A DNA stretch of 64,000 nucleotides from 2-01-FULL-33-17 sp964474375 (GCA_964474375.1 CAYYSG010000001.1:62001-126000); one strand, 5' to 3'. Positions 48,269-56,512 are shown, counted from the first letter of the stretch. The notes: generated from the sequence alone by a model not told the origin. Numbers and translations: made by a program.

Positions 48269-48625
48269 ATGACAGCAAAACAAATAAAAGAAACAAAGAA
48301 AGCTGAGTCAACTTCTGGTCAAAACCGTCTTCGTATCCGCATTCGTGCATACGAACACCGAGTTTTGGATCAGTCTGTAAAGCAAATCATCGATACAGCT
48401 GAGCGTTTCGACGCTACTGTTGTCGGACCGATTCCTTTACCGACTGAAATCAAGAAATACACTGTTAACCGTGCATCATTCGTTTACAAGAATGCTCGCG
48501 AACAGTTCGAAATGCGCATACACAAACGTGTTATCGATATTCTTGGTGCTAACCAAAAGACTATAGAAGCTCTGACCAATCTTTCACTACCGTCGGGTGT
48601 CGATATCGATGTTAAAATGATGTAA
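48269..48625 (+). CDS. rpsJ: Ribosomal protein uS10
   Basis: 30S protein and, in other bacteria, NusE antitermination factor with NusB/NusG. The 118 residues contain NRLRIRIRAYEHRVLDQSVKQIIDTAERF, GPIPLPTEIKKYTVNRASFVYKNAREQFEMRIHKRVIDI and the terminal LSLPSGVDIDVKM. An N-terminal extension of about 16 residues is Lys/Thr/Ser-rich. First gene of the S10 cluster; rplC follows after 13 bp. Confidence 0.96.
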   Translation: MTAKQIKETKKAESTSGQNRLRIRIRAYEHRVLDQSVKQIIDTAERFDATVVGPIPLPTEIKKYTVNRASFVYKNAREQFEMRIHKRVIDILGANQKTIEALTNLSLPSGVDIDVKMM

Positions 48626-48638
48626 TTAGGAAACTCGT

Positions 48639-49247
48639 ATGAAATTTATTCTCGGAAAAAAACGCGAAATGGTTCAGTTCTATACTGAAGACGGAACTAT
48701 CCATCCAGCGACAATCGTTGACGCGGGTCCAATTACTGTTACCCAAATTAAGACGAAAGATCGCGATGGTTATGATGCGGTTCAAGTTGGTTTCGGACAA
48801 AAGAAAGCAAAGAACGTAGCAAAACCACAAAAAGGACACTTTAAAGACCTAGGCTTGTTTGAAAACGTTGCTGAATTCGATGCTGATACTTCAGCTATGA
48901 ATGTAGGCGATACAATCAATGCATCTACTTTTGCAGTAGGTGACACAGTGGTGGTATCAGGTATTTCAAAAGGTAAAGGTTTTCAAGGTGTAGTCAAAAG
49001 ACATGGTTTCCATGGGGGACCACGTTCTCACGGACAAAAACACTCTGAACGTGAACCAGGTTCTATCGGTGGCGGACTCCGCAACCGTGTTCCTAAAGGT
49101 ATGCGTATGGCAGGCCGAATGGGGTCTGACAGAATAACCACAAAGAATCTTACAGTTCTTGCTGTGGATAGTGAATCAAATATAATTTTGATCAAAGGTG
49201 CATTACCTGGTCGCAGAGGCACATTATTAGAAGTTGTAAGTAAGTAG
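48639..49247 (+). CDS. rplC: Ribosomal protein uL3
   Basis: Early assembly 50S protein near the peptidyl transferase centre. The 202 residues show MKFILGKKREMVQFY at the N terminus, TKDRDGYDAVQVGFGQ, and the extended-loop motif GISKGKGFQGVVKRHGFHGGPRSHGQKHSEREPGSIG, which contains the methylated-Gln region in other bacteria. An AGGAAA sequence 6 nt before the ATG is one of the few Shine-Dalgarno-like elements here. Confidence 0.96.
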   Translation: MKFILGKKREMVQFYTEDGTIHPATIVDAGPITVTQIKTKDRDGYDAVQVGFGQKKAKNVAKPQKGHFKDLGLFENVAEFDADTSAMNVGDTINASTFAVGDTVVVSGISKGKGFQGVVKRHGFHGGPRSHGQKHSEREPGSIGGGLRNRVPKGMRMAGRMGSDRITTKNLTVLAVDSESNIILIKGALPGRRGTLLEVVSK

Positions 49248-49254
49248 AAACAAT

Positions 49255-49929
49255 ATGGAAACAAAAGTATTTGCAACAGACGGTAGTGTCTCAAGAAGCT
49301 TAAAATTACCAGAACCAATTTTTGGTGCAAAATGGAATTCAGACCTTGTCCACCAAGTTGTACTATCTATGGCACAGAATGCTCGTGCTGGTACTGCACA
49401 CACTAAAAATCGTGCTGAAGTATCTGGTACTGGTAAGAAACCTTGGAAACAAAAAGGTACAGGTCGTGCTCGTCACGGCTCACGCCGATCCCCAATATGG
49501 GTTGGTGGTGGTATTGCTCACGGTCCACGCTCTGACAAGGATTATAGTAAAACTATAACCAAATCTATGCGTCGTGGTGCACTAGTATCATTACTTTCTC
49601 AAAAATATCGTGATGGCGAAGTAATATTCGTAGAATCTATAGATATAAAAACTCCAAAAACAAAAGATGCATTAGAAATCTTGAAAAAAGTTGGTAAAGC
49701 TAATAGCGCAGAGCGCCTAGCAACTGGCCGTAAACCTTATGGTATTGTGGCATTGCCGTCCAACATCAAGACTGTCCAGAAATCTTTTGCTAATTTGCCA
49801 TCAGTTACGGTCGACATGCTCCAGAATCTAAGTGTGCTCGATGTTATCAACCATAAATACTTGTTATTTGTTGGTCCAGAAGCATCACTTGCATTTCTTG
49901 AGGCTAAAAAGACTAAAAAAAATAGTTAA
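49255..49929 (+). CDS. rplD: Ribosomal protein uL4
   Basis: 50S protein with an extended loop lining the exit tunnel. The 224 residues include HTKNRAEVSGTGKKPWKQKGTGRARHGSRRSPIWVGGGIAHGP (loop and core) and a C-terminal LQNLSVLDVINHKYLLFVGPEASLAFLE. Ends with a short lysine tail. rplW starts 2 bp after its stop. In proteobacteria L4 autoregulates the S10 operon; no comparable leader is evident before rpsJ. Confidence 0.95.
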   Translation: METKVFATDGSVSRSLKLPEPIFGAKWNSDLVHQVVLSMAQNARAGTAHTKNRAEVSGTGKKPWKQKGTGRARHGSRRSPIWVGGGIAHGPRSDKDYSKTITKSMRRGALVSLLSQKYRDGEVIFVESIDIKTPKTKDALEILKKVGKANSAERLATGRKPYGIVALPSNIKTVQKSFANLPSVTVDMLQNLSVLDVINHKYLLFVGPEASLAFLEAKKTKKNS

Positions 49930-49931
49930 TT

Positions 49932-50267
49932 ATGGCAACAAAAAAGAAATCAGAAAACAAGGTAGAAGCTAAAAAGCTAAACCTTTCAGTATCAGCAAAT
50001 GTTCTTATCAAGAAGCCTCATGTTACCGAAAAGGCAGCACGAGCAAATGAAAAGAGCAATGCTTATACATTTATAGTTCATAAAAATGCAAATAAAACTG
50101 AAATCGCAAAGGCTATCGCTATGTTATATGACGTTACGCCAGTTAAGGTTACAGTGGTAAATGTTAAACCCGAAGTAGTTACAAAACGCGGATCACGCGG
50201 AACAGAAAAGGCTTATAAAAAAGCAGTTGTTACTCTACCAAAAGGTCAAAGCATTTCATTTGCTTAA
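49932..50267 (+). CDS. rplW: Ribosomal protein uL23
   Basis: 50S protein at the tunnel exit, the docking site of trigger factor and SRP. The 111 residues include a lysine-rich N-terminal extension (about 20 residues) and the core LIKKPHVTEKAARANEKSNAYTFIVHKNANKTEIAKAIAMLYDVTPVKVTVVN. The trigger factor in this genome keeps its ribosome-docking motif, so the contact is probably conserved. Confidence 0.95.
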   Translation: MATKKKSENKVEAKKLNLSVSANVLIKKPHVTEKAARANEKSNAYTFIVHKNANKTEIAKAIAMLYDVTPVKVTVVNVKPEVVTKRGSRGTEKAYKKAVVTLPKGQSISFA

Positions 50268-50277
50268 TTAATCCCGT

Positions 50278-51123
50278 ATGATGAAGAAATATAGACCAAC
50301 GACCCCATCACGTCGTAACACAGTAACCATTGATTATCGCAAAGTTCTTTCTGGCGACAAAAAGAACAAAGCCCTAACTCATGGTTTCAAACGCAGTATG
50401 GGTCGTAACAACCAGGGTCGTATTACCACACAACACAAAGGTGGCGGTAATAAAAGACTCTTCCGTGATATTGATTTTCGTTTAGAAAAGTTCAATATTC
50501 CGGCAAAACTAACAACAATAGAATATGACCCAAACCGTAGTGCATTTATCGGAGTCGCTGTTTATAAAGACGGTGAAAAGAGATACATAATAGTTCCCAA
50601 GGAAGCAAAGCCAGGCGACTCATTTGTAATTTCAAAAGAAGCTCCAATAGTGTCCGGTAACCGTACTATCTTAGCTAGAATTCCCGTTGGTACATTTGTA
50701 TACAACATAGAAATCAAAGCTGGCGGTGGTGCTAAGTTAGTTCGCTCTGCTGGCGCGTATGCGCAAATCGTAGCGAATGACGCAGGTTATACTTCTGTTA
50801 AAATGCCATCTAGTGAGATACGTAAAATAGATGAACAAGCTTTTGCCACAATTGGTGAAGTTTCGAATTCTGAACACCATCTTGTTAAGTTTGGTAAAGC
50901 AGGACGCAGTCGTTGGCGCGGTATTCGCCCAACAGTTCGTGGATCTGTTATGAACCCAGTTGACCACCCATATGGAGGAGGTGAAGGACGCCAAGGACGT
51001 GGAACACGTCGTCCGAAGACTCGCCATGGTAAAGTTACTGGTGGACGCAAAACGAGAACACCAAAGAAATACTCAAACCATCTTGTTGTTTCCCGCCGCA
51101 AGGTCGGAAAGAAAAGAGGGTAA
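50278..51123 (+). CDS. rplB: Ribosomal protein uL2
   Basis: 50S protein close to the peptidyl transferase centre. The 281 residues have KYRPTTPSRRNTVTIDY, GRITTQHKGGGNKRLFRDIDF, GAYAQIVANDAGYTSVKMPSSEIRKI and the essential C-terminal GGGEGRQGRGTRRP...TRTPKKYSNHLVVSRR. Two ATG codons are adjacent (50278 and 50281). A terminator and a new promoter follow, so the S10 cluster is split here into two transcripts. Confidence 0.96.
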   Translation: MMKKYRPTTPSRRNTVTIDYRKVLSGDKKNKALTHGFKRSMGRNNQGRITTQHKGGGNKRLFRDIDFRLEKFNIPAKLTTIEYDPNRSAFIGVAVYKDGEKRYIIVPKEAKPGDSFVISKEAPIVSGNRTILARIPVGTFVYNIEIKAGGGAKLVRSAGAYAQIVANDAGYTSVKMPSSEIRKIDEQAFATIGEVSNSEHHLVKFGKAGRSRWRGIRPTVRGSVMNPVDHPYGGGEGRQGRGTRRPKTRHGKVTGGRKTRTPKKYSNHLVVSRRKVGKKRG

Positions 51124-51137
51124 TAGTATTATCTTTA

Positions 51138-51173
51138 ACAAAAAACACCCAACTCTATCAGGGTGTTTTTGTT
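51138..51173 (+). terminator. Terminator after rplB
   Basis: The stem AAAAACACCC/GGGTGTTTTT (51141-51150 / 51161-51170). Its T-run merges with the next promoter. Confidence 0.8.
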
Positions 51174-51201
51174 TGACATAAGAGCCTATTTCTGCTAGGA
51201 T
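51173..51201 (+). promoter_or_regulatory. Promoter of the rpsS-rplE segment
   Basis: TTGACA (51173-51178), a 17-bp spacer and TAGGAT (51196-51201), preceded by TGC. It is the same extended -10 TGCTAGGAT as at tuf. Confidence 0.8.
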
Positions 51202-51334
51202 GAAGCCAGTTCAAAGGAAATAATATGCTTCCCTAAGCAAAAGGTCCCCCGAACATTTAGGAGAAACATGCCAACATCGGCAGTTTTTCTCTATGTATTT
51301 CCGAAATATCGGAATTTATAAGATAAAGAAAACT
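51202..51334 (+). promoter_or_regulatory. Structured leader of rpsS
   Basis: A leader of about 125 nt with GAGAAAcatGCC (51261-51272) paired to GGCagTTTTTCTC (51279-51291), then a hairpin TTCCGA-AATA-TCGGAA (51299-51314). It contains the 11-nt motif GAGAAACATGC shared with the rpsN leader. A possible ribosomal-protein-binding control site (inference). Confidence 0.55.
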
Positions 51335-51685
51335 ATGACAAGATCACTCAAAAAAGGTCCATTCGTTGACGAGCGTCTTTTAAAAAAGATAGCTGGTAAA
51401 AAACCTCTAGAAACAGGGGTTATTAAGACGTGGTCACGCGCATGTGTTATAGCACCGGAAATGGTAGGTTTTGCCTTTGGTGTACACAATGGGCGTCATC
51501 ACATAGAAGTTCTTGTGACGGAAGATATGGTCGGTCACCGTCTTGGAGAATTCTCTCCAACTCGCAAGTTCGTTGTTCACGGAGGTAAGATGCAAAAAGA
51601 AATTGAAGCTAAGAAAAAACAAGCTGAAATTGACGCTGCTAAATCAGCCAAAGCTCAAACCACCGCGGCACCTAAGAAGAAATAG
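51335..51685 (+). CDS. rpsS: Ribosomal protein uS19 with lysine-rich tail
   Basis: 30S head protein. The start is MTRSLKKGPFVDERLL (51335); a longer frame to 51293 runs through leader hairpins and is rejected. The core KTWSRACVIAPEMVGFAFGVHNGRHHIEVLVTEDMVGHRLGEFSPTRKF matches. After residue about 88 a Lys/Ala/Gln-rich tail of about 28 residues extends the protein (116 residues, normally about 92). First gene of the second transcript of the S10 cluster. Confidence 0.95.
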   Translation: MTRSLKKGPFVDERLLKKIAGKKPLETGVIKTWSRACVIAPEMVGFAFGVHNGRHHIEVLVTEDMVGHRLGEFSPTRKFVVHGGKMQKEIEAKKKQAEIDAAKSAKAQTTAAPKKK

Positions 51686-51688
51686 TAT

Positions 51689-52063
51689 ATGAAAGCAAAA
51701 CTATCTAACTATCGTCAAAGTCCAAGAAAAGTTCGTCTAGTAACAGACCTTATCAAAGGTAAAAAAGTTGCAGATGCTCTTATTCAGTTACAATTTTTAC
51801 CAAAGCGCGCATCTTTACCAGTTGAAAAACTTGTTAAAAGTGCTGTTGCTAATGCTGAGTCCAAAGGTATGAGTACTGAAAATTTGATGATTAGTAATAT
51901 CGAAGTTAACGAGGGTGTTGTATTAAAACGTATAATGCCACGAGCACAAGGCTCTGCATCACGTATCAACAAGCGTAATAGTCATATTACTGTGACTCTT
52001 AGCGAGGTCGAAATAAAACCTAAAAAAGCAGTTGCTAAAAAGGCAAAAGCTGTAAAGAAATAA
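51689..52063 (+). CDS. rplV: Ribosomal protein uL22
   Basis: 50S protein with a beta hairpin in the exit tunnel. The 124 residues include NYRQSPRKVRLVTDLIKGKKVADALIQLQFLPKRAS and ISNIEVNEGVVLKRIMPRAQGSASRINKRNSHITVTLSE (the hairpin). A short Lys/Ala tail follows. It starts 3 bp after rpsS. Confidence 0.96.
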   Translation: MKAKLSNYRQSPRKVRLVTDLIKGKKVADALIQLQFLPKRASLPVEKLVKSAVANAESKGMSTENLMISNIEVNEGVVLKRIMPRAQGSASRINKRNSHITVTLSEVEIKPKKAVAKKAKAVKK

Positions 52064-52066
52064 TTT

Positions 52067-52744
52067 ATGTCTAAAACAGTTCATCCATATGCACATCGTC
52101 TAGTTGTGCTCCGTGACTGGAAAAGTCGCTGGTTCGCCGACAAGAAGCAGTATAAAGACCTACTAAAAGGTGATGCTCTTCTTCGTGCTTACCTAGCTAA
52201 AAAATTACGTGGTTCATACATCGGTGGTGTTGATATAGAACGTGGCCAAAAAGGCATGCGTGTTATCATCAAAACATCTCGCCCAGGTATGATCATCGGT
52301 AGGTCAGGTGAAGGCGCTACAAAGCTTCGCCAAAACATACTAACGTATATGAAACGAACAGGAATAACTCCAAAAGAAGAAATCCGTATCGATATTCAAG
52401 AAATTCCAAACCCAGATGCAGATGCTGCAATTGTGGCTTATAGTATTGCTGAAGCAATCGAACGCCGTATGCCATTCCGTCGTATCATGAAGTCAACCAT
52501 TGAAAAAGTTATGGCAGTTCGTGGCGTCAAAGGTGTACGTATATTCCTAGGAGGACGTCTTGGCGGTGCAGAAATTGCCCGTACCGAGCAAATGAAAAAG
52601 GGAAGCATTCCTCTCCAAACTTTCCGTGCTGATGTTGATTTCGCACGTGAAAAAGCTCATATGACTTATGGAGACATCGGTATAAAGGTCTGGATTTACA
52701 AGGGTGAAGTTTTCGAAAAGAAAGCTGAAGCTGTAAAAAAATAA
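52067..52744 (+). CDS. rpsC: Ribosomal protein uS3
   Basis: 30S protein at the mRNA entry channel. The 225 residues contain an N-terminal KH domain with the GRSGEGATKLR motif (RPGMIIGRSGEG), the IQEIPNPDADAAIVAYSIAEAIERRMPFRR segment, and the C-terminal VRIFLGGRLGGAEIARTEQMKKGSIPLQTFRADVDF. Starts 3 bp after rplV. Confidence 0.96.
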   Translation: MSKTVHPYAHRLVVLRDWKSRWFADKKQYKDLLKGDALLRAYLAKKLRGSYIGGVDIERGQKGMRVIIKTSRPGMIIGRSGEGATKLRQNILTYMKRTGITPKEEIRIDIQEIPNPDADAAIVAYSIAEAIERRMPFRRIMKSTIEKVMAVRGVKGVRIFLGGRLGGAEIARTEQMKKGSIPLQTFRADVDFAREKAHMTYGDIGIKVWIYKGEVFEKKAEAVKK

Positions 52745-52754
52745 GATTGAATAT

Positions 52755-53177
52755 ATGTTAGCTCCAAAAAAAGTAAAACACAGAAAATGGCAAACAGGCC
52801 GTAAGAATCTAGTTGGCAAGGTAGACATTCGTGGCTCCAAATTGTCATTCGGTTCATTCGGACTAAAAGCTACAACTAATGCACGCGTTACATCAAACCA
52901 AATCGAAGCTGCTCGTAAAGCATGTCAACGTGAATTAACCAAGCTTGGCCGTGTATGGATTCGTATTTTCCCGGATAGACCAGTAACTCAAAAAGCTGCA
53001 AACGTAGGTATGGGTAAAGGAAAAGGAGATCTTGACCACTACTCATTCGAAGTATTACCAGGACGTATTATCTTCGAGGTCGACGGAGTACCGGAAGCCA
53101 AAGCTCGCGAAGCTCTTCGCAAAGCTGGCACAAAGCTTCCGATAAAAACTCGTATTGTTAGTCGTGAACTTGAATAA
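52755..53177 (+). CDS. rplP: Ribosomal protein uL16
   Basis: 50S protein of the A-site tRNA pocket. The 140 residues have MLAPKKVKHRKWQTGR, LSFGSFGLKATTNARVTSNQIEAARKAC, RVWIRIFPDRPVTQKAANVGMGKGKGDLDHY and REALRKAGTKLPIKT. This matches family length and order. Confidence 0.96.
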   Translation: MLAPKKVKHRKWQTGRKNLVGKVDIRGSKLSFGSFGLKATTNARVTSNQIEAARKACQRELTKLGRVWIRIFPDRPVTQKAANVGMGKGKGDLDHYSFEVLPGRIIFEVDGVPEAKAREALRKAGTKLPIKTRIVSRELE

Positions 53178-53180
53178 TAT

Positions 53181-53372
53181 ATGAAAAAGAAAATAGATTT
53201 TAAAACTTCATCAGTTGAAGACTTGAAAAAGATGGTTACTGATAATGAAAAAGACATTCGTACTATTAAATTCAGTTTGCAAGGCGTAACAAACAAGAAT
53301 ACAAAAGCTGTACGTGACGCAAAGAAACAAATTGCTCGCGCAAAAACAGCTCTAAGAGCACAGCTCGGATAA
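53181..53372 (+). CDS. rpmC: Ribosomal protein uL29
   Basis: Small 50S protein near the tunnel exit. The 63 residues carry KTSSVEDLKKMVTDNEKDIRTIKFSLQ and the terminal DAKKQIARAKTALRAQLG. It sits in the canonical position between rplP and rpsQ. The sequence is divergent, but the SVEDLKK and KKxIARxxTxL elements are family-like. Confidence 0.9.
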   Translation: MKKKIDFKTSSVEDLKKMVTDNEKDIRTIKFSLQGVTNKNTKAVRDAKKQIARAKTALRAQLG

Positions 53373-53379
53373 AACGCAT

Positions 53380-53619
53380 ATGGAAAAAACAAACAAACAA
53401 AAACAAATGAAAGGCGTAGTAACTTCAAACAAAATGCAAAATACTGTAGTGGTCGCTGTATCTTCATACAAGAAACACGAAAAGTATCACAAGTTTGAAA
53501 AAGTTGTTCGCAAATTCAAGGCTCATGATGCTACAGGCCAATTACAAATTGGGGACAATGTAGTAATCGAAGAAACTCGTCCAATTTCCAAAAGTACACA
53601 CTTTATAGTGGTAAAATAA
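53380..53619 (+). CDS. rpsQ: Ribosomal protein uS17
   Basis: 30S OB-fold primary rRNA-binding protein. The 79 residues include MKGVVTSNKMQNTVVVAVSSYKKHEKYHKFEKVVRKFKAHD and DNVVIEETRPISKSTHFIVV, the two family signatures. Confidence 0.95.
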   Translation: MEKTNKQKQMKGVVTSNKMQNTVVVAVSSYKKHEKYHKFEKVVRKFKAHDATGQLQIGDNVVIEETRPISKSTHFIVVK

Positions 53620-53626
53620 TAATCAT

Positions 53627-53998
53627 ATGATACAAGTAGAAACAGTCGTAAAAATCACAGACAACGCCGGCGGTAAAGTTGGTAAAGTTTTCAAGGTGCT
53701 TGGTTCATCCAAGCGTCGCTACGCTCGTATCGGAGATAAAGTTATTATCTCTGTGAAAATCGCAGAACCACGTAAAGCCATCAAGAAAAAGGATGTTTGT
53801 GAAGCAGTAGTAGTTCGTCAAACTCAAGCATTTCGTCGTCGTGACGGTTCATACATCAGATTTGATGACAATGCAGTAGTTATCCTTGAAAAAGGTAAAC
53901 AAGAACCAAAAGCAGGTCGTGTGTTCGGTCCAATTCCTCGTGAATTAGCTGAACTCGGTTATCAGAAAATAATTTCCCTCGCACCAGAGGTACTCTAA
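53627..53998 (+). CDS. rplN: Ribosomal protein uL14
   Basis: 50S intersubunit-bridge protein and binding site for the silencing factor RsfS in other bacteria. The 123 residues show MIQVETVVKITDNAGGKVGKVFKVLG, YARIGDKVIISVK and GSYIRFDDNAVVILEKGKQEPKAGRVFGPIPRELAELGYQKIISLAPEVL. Confidence 0.96.
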   Translation: MIQVETVVKITDNAGGKVGKVFKVLGSSKRRYARIGDKVIISVKIAEPRKAIKKKDVCEAVVVRQTQAFRRRDGSYIRFDDNAVVILEKGKQEPKAGRVFGPIPRELAELGYQKIISLAPEVL

Positions 53999-53999
53999 T

Positions 54000-54305
54000 A
54001 TGCACGTAAAAAAAGGAGATACAGTTATAGTTATAACTGGTAAAGACAAAGGCAAAAAGGGTAAAATCCTGCTTGCAAGCCCAAAAACAAATACTATTGT
54101 AGTAGAAGGTGTTGCAATGCGTAAAAAGCATATCAAACCTAAAACTCGTGGCGCTGTAGGTGAAATAATTTCACGTGAAGGCCGTATCAATGCTTCAAAT
54201 GTACAACTTGTTGATCCAAAAACAGGTAAAGGTACTCGCACTGGTAGCAAAGTAGTTGGTGACAAAAAAGTTCGTATTGCTAAAAAAAGCGGACAAGAAA
54301 TATAA
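54000..54305 (+). CDS. rplX: Ribosomal protein uL24
   Basis: Assembly-initiator 50S protein. The 101 residues contain the KOW motif (KKGDTVIVITGKDKGKKGKILLASP), VVEGVAMRKKHIKP and GEIISREGRINASNVQLVDPKTGKGTR. It begins 1 bp after rplN ends; rplE follows after 66 bp. Confidence 0.95.
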   Translation: MHVKKGDTVIVITGKDKGKKGKILLASPKTNTIVVEGVAMRKKHIKPKTRGAVGEIISREGRINASNVQLVDPKTGKGTRTGSKVVGDKKVRIAKKSGQEI

Positions 54306-54371
54306 AAGTTTAATAGTAGGTGCCTTGATTTTTGTTAAAACATTCAAGACCGCCGAAGTAATATACAAATT

Positions 54372-54914
54372 ATGAATTCTGTAAAAGATAAAGTAAAAAG
54401 TGCATACACAGCAATGAAGGATGAATTCGGATACAAGAATCCTCTTCAGGGTGCACGTCTTACAAAAGTATCAATTTCTGTTGGTACTGGTACAAAAATG
54501 AAAAAAGATATCAAGCACAATGAATTTGTGCTGGATCGTCTAGCAAAAATTACTGGTCAAAAAGGCTCACTCCGTGGTGCTAAAAAATCTGTTGCGAGTT
54601 TCAAAATCCGCCAAGGTGACCCAGTAGGAGTACTAGTAACACTAAGAGGTGATAACATGTACTCATTCCTCGACAAACTGTTCAATGTAGCTATTCCTCG
54701 TACGAAAGACTTTCGTGGAATAGAACGCAGAATAGTTGATAGTATGGGTAATGCTACTATGGCTATAAAAGAACATACAATTTTCCCAGAAACAAACGAC
54801 GAAGAATTGAAAGATGTTTTCGGTTTCGCTTTGACAATCGGTACTACAGCTAAGAGTAAAGAAGAAGCAACTCGTTTCTTGGAACTCCTAGGTATGCCAT
54901 TTAAAAAAGCTTAA
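54372..54914 (+). CDS. rplE: Ribosomal protein uL5
   Basis: 50S central-protuberance protein contacting 5S rRNA. The 180 residues have MKDEFGYKNPLQGARLTKVSISVGTG, KITGQKGSLRGAKKSVASFKIRQGDPVGVLVTLRG and YSFLDKLFNVAIPRTKDFRGI. In nearly all bacteria rpsN follows directly; here a strong terminator and 6 kb of foreign-looking genes intervene. Confidence 0.96.
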   Translation: MNSVKDKVKSAYTAMKDEFGYKNPLQGARLTKVSISVGTGTKMKKDIKHNEFVLDRLAKITGQKGSLRGAKKSVASFKIRQGDPVGVLVTLRGDNMYSFLDKLFNVAIPRTKDFRGIERRIVDSMGNATMAIKEHTIFPETNDEELKDVFGFALTIGTTAKSKEEATRFLELLGMPFKKA

Positions 54915-54924
54915 TATTTTTATA

Positions 54925-54964
54925 TACAAAACCCCATAATCATAATGATTATGGGGTTTTGTAT
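54925..54964 (+). terminator. Strong terminator after rplE
   Basis: The 18-bp stem TACAAAACCCCATAATCA / TGATTATGGGGTTTTGTA (54925-54942 / 54946-54963) separates the ribosomal cluster from the inserted genes. Confidence 0.88.
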
Positions 54965-54983
54965 TAGGTGTTATACTGGGTAA

Positions 54984-56081
54984 ATGAGGTATTTTATATT
55001 TGTTTTTATTTTTTTATTTAGTACGGTTGGGTTTTTTAGTTATACCAAATCAGCAGAAGTCAGTATATACGACAAAGCCGAACAAATGATCATTATGGGC
55101 TTTCGGGGTAGTACCGCGAATAACTCGGATGTGGGCGCTATTTTGAATAACATGAATCTGGGTGGGGTTATATTGTTCGACTACGATACTCCGACCAAGT
55201 CTTATAATAGAAATATCCTAAACCCGAAAGATTTGAAATCATTCGTTCTTTATATTAAACAAAATTCCAAAACCAAACCATTTGTATTAGTTGATGAAGA
55301 AGGTGGTATGGTTAGCCGTCTTAAGAATTCGGCTTTTATGGGGGCTACTGGTTCCGCGTATAGTTTGTCCACTATGAATGATACTCGTACCCGGACTATA
55401 TTTAATTGGCGTACAAATATAATAAAATCATTTGGTTTCAATATGAATGCAGCTCCGGTGTTGGATTTGTGTTACAAGAATTCAGTCATGCTTAAACACA
55501 GTCGCTGTTTCGGGTTTGATCCGTATACAGTTATTCGCAAAGCTAATCAGTTTTCGGACTCATTGTCAGCTAATAACATATTGCCGATTTACAAACATTA
55601 TCCTGGCATAGGTAACAGTGTTCCTGATACCCATAAACAAACCGTTGACATAACAGGTCTGCATTCACCCAAAGACCTGATACCTTTTAGGAATTTTTGT
55701 AGGTACGATATGTATCCGGCTGTCATGATGTCACACGTAATAGACAGGAATGTCGATAGCATGGAAGCTTCTCTTTCCACTAAGCACATTCAGAGCCTAA
55801 AGTCATTGGGCTGCGATACTGTGCTAATAATCAGCGATGATATGGATATGTTGTCTATTTCGGACAAATACAGTTTAAGAGAAGTATTAAAATCAGGTAT
55901 TAATTCTGGACTAAATATGTTCATCTTTTCGAACAATATTTCCCAGTATAACGAAAACAAATATCTAGAAATAAAGAATACCTTAAAAGACCTGATTGAC
56001 TCCGGGGAAGTATCCAAGGAAAAAATAGAAGAATCTTACAATACAATAATCAAATACAAACAAGCGTATAAAGTATTGTAA
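54984..56081 (+). CDS. GH3 glycoside hydrolase, NagZ-like
   Basis: An exported or membrane-anchored family-3 glycosidase, probably beta-N-acetylhexosaminidase-like, acting on amino sugars from peptidoglycan. An N-terminal signal/anchor (about 3-20) is followed by the barrel with LVDEEGGMVSRL, NMNAAPVLDLC, the family K-H-Y-P-G-x-G motif (KHYPGIG, about 204-210), AVMMSHVIDR and VLIISDDMDMLSI. The last places the nucleophile Asp near 284. The 365 residues match single-domain NagZ proteins. TATACT (54972-54977) ends 6 nt before the ATG. First gene of the insertion inside the spc cluster. Confidence 0.88.
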   Translation: MRYFIFVFIFLFSTVGFFSYTKSAEVSIYDKAEQMIIMGFRGSTANNSDVGAILNNMNLGGVILFDYDTPTKSYNRNILNPKDLKSFVLYIKQNSKTKPFVLVDEEGGMVSRLKNSAFMGATGSAYSLSTMNDTRTRTIFNWRTNIIKSFGFNMNAAPVLDLCYKNSVMLKHSRCFGFDPYTVIRKANQFSDSLSANNILPIYKHYPGIGNSVPDTHKQTVDITGLHSPKDLIPFRNFCRYDMYPAVMMSHVIDRNVDSMEASLSTKHIQSLKSLGCDTVLIISDDMDMLSISDKYSLREVLKSGINSGLNMFIFSNNISQYNENKYLEIKNTLKDLIDSGEVSKEKIEESYNTIIKYKQAYKVL

Positions 56082-56091
56082 ACGCTGTTGT

Positions 56092-56119
56092 TTGACAAAA
56101 TTTATACAGAGAGTAGTAT
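56092..56119 (+). promoter_or_regulatory. Promoter of the 56143-56469 gene
   Basis: TTGACA (56092-56097), a 16-bp spacer and TAGTAT (56114-56119). Confidence 0.65.
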
Positions 56120-56142
56120 TTATATAAATTCAACATCAGCCT

Positions 56143-56469
56143 ATGAGTACAGAATCTACTACCGCAAACGATGCGTCTAACGAAGAAAAAAACAGATATT
56201 TTTTAAAAAGTCATGAAGCCGACAGTCTGTCCTCGAGGATTTATCATTTTTTACAAATTAAAACTAAAAGTGAAGTTATTGTTTTAAAAAGAGAGTCGTC
56301 TAAAAAGGGTGGTTTTTACCGGCTTTCAGTTTCAATTTTGCCTATTCCGGAGAGACCAGAGCAAGAAAGAATTTTTAACTTTTTAGATGAATTTGTTAAA
56401 CAAATTGATTCTAGTTTTTGTATTGAACAGACCAAGAATTTAACCATTCTTTACTTAGACCGTATCTAA
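56143..56469 (+). CDS. Hypothetical soluble protein (108 residues)
   Basis: Not recognised. A disordered Ser/Thr/Asn/Glu N terminus precedes a compact alpha/beta domain (SEVIVLKRESSKKGGFYRLSVSILPIPERPEQERIFNFLDEFVKQID). It has no membrane segment and no catalytic motif. It is a separate transcription unit, with a TTGACA promoter upstream and a strong hairpin downstream. Second gene of the rplE-rpsN insertion. Confidence 0.62.
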   Translation: MSTESTTANDASNEEKNRYFLKSHEADSLSSRIYHFLQIKTKSEVIVLKRESSKKGGFYRLSVSILPIPERPEQERIFNFLDEFVKQIDSSFCIEQTKNLTILYLDRI

Positions 56470-56472
56470 GCT

Positions 56473-56512
56473 AGCTCCTACTGTTTGTCTATAAACAGTA
56501 GGAGCTTTTTGT
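56473..56512 (+). terminator. Terminator after the 56143-56469 gene
   Basis: The perfect stem AGCTCCTACTGTTT / AAACAGTAGGAGCT with a 6-nt loop ends in TTTTTGTT. Confidence 0.88.

Noticed and set aside
54167..54182. Isolated parS-like TTTCACGTGAAGG in rplX
   Set aside because: Only 11 of 16 positions match and the site is alone, well away from the cluster; chance in coding sequence.
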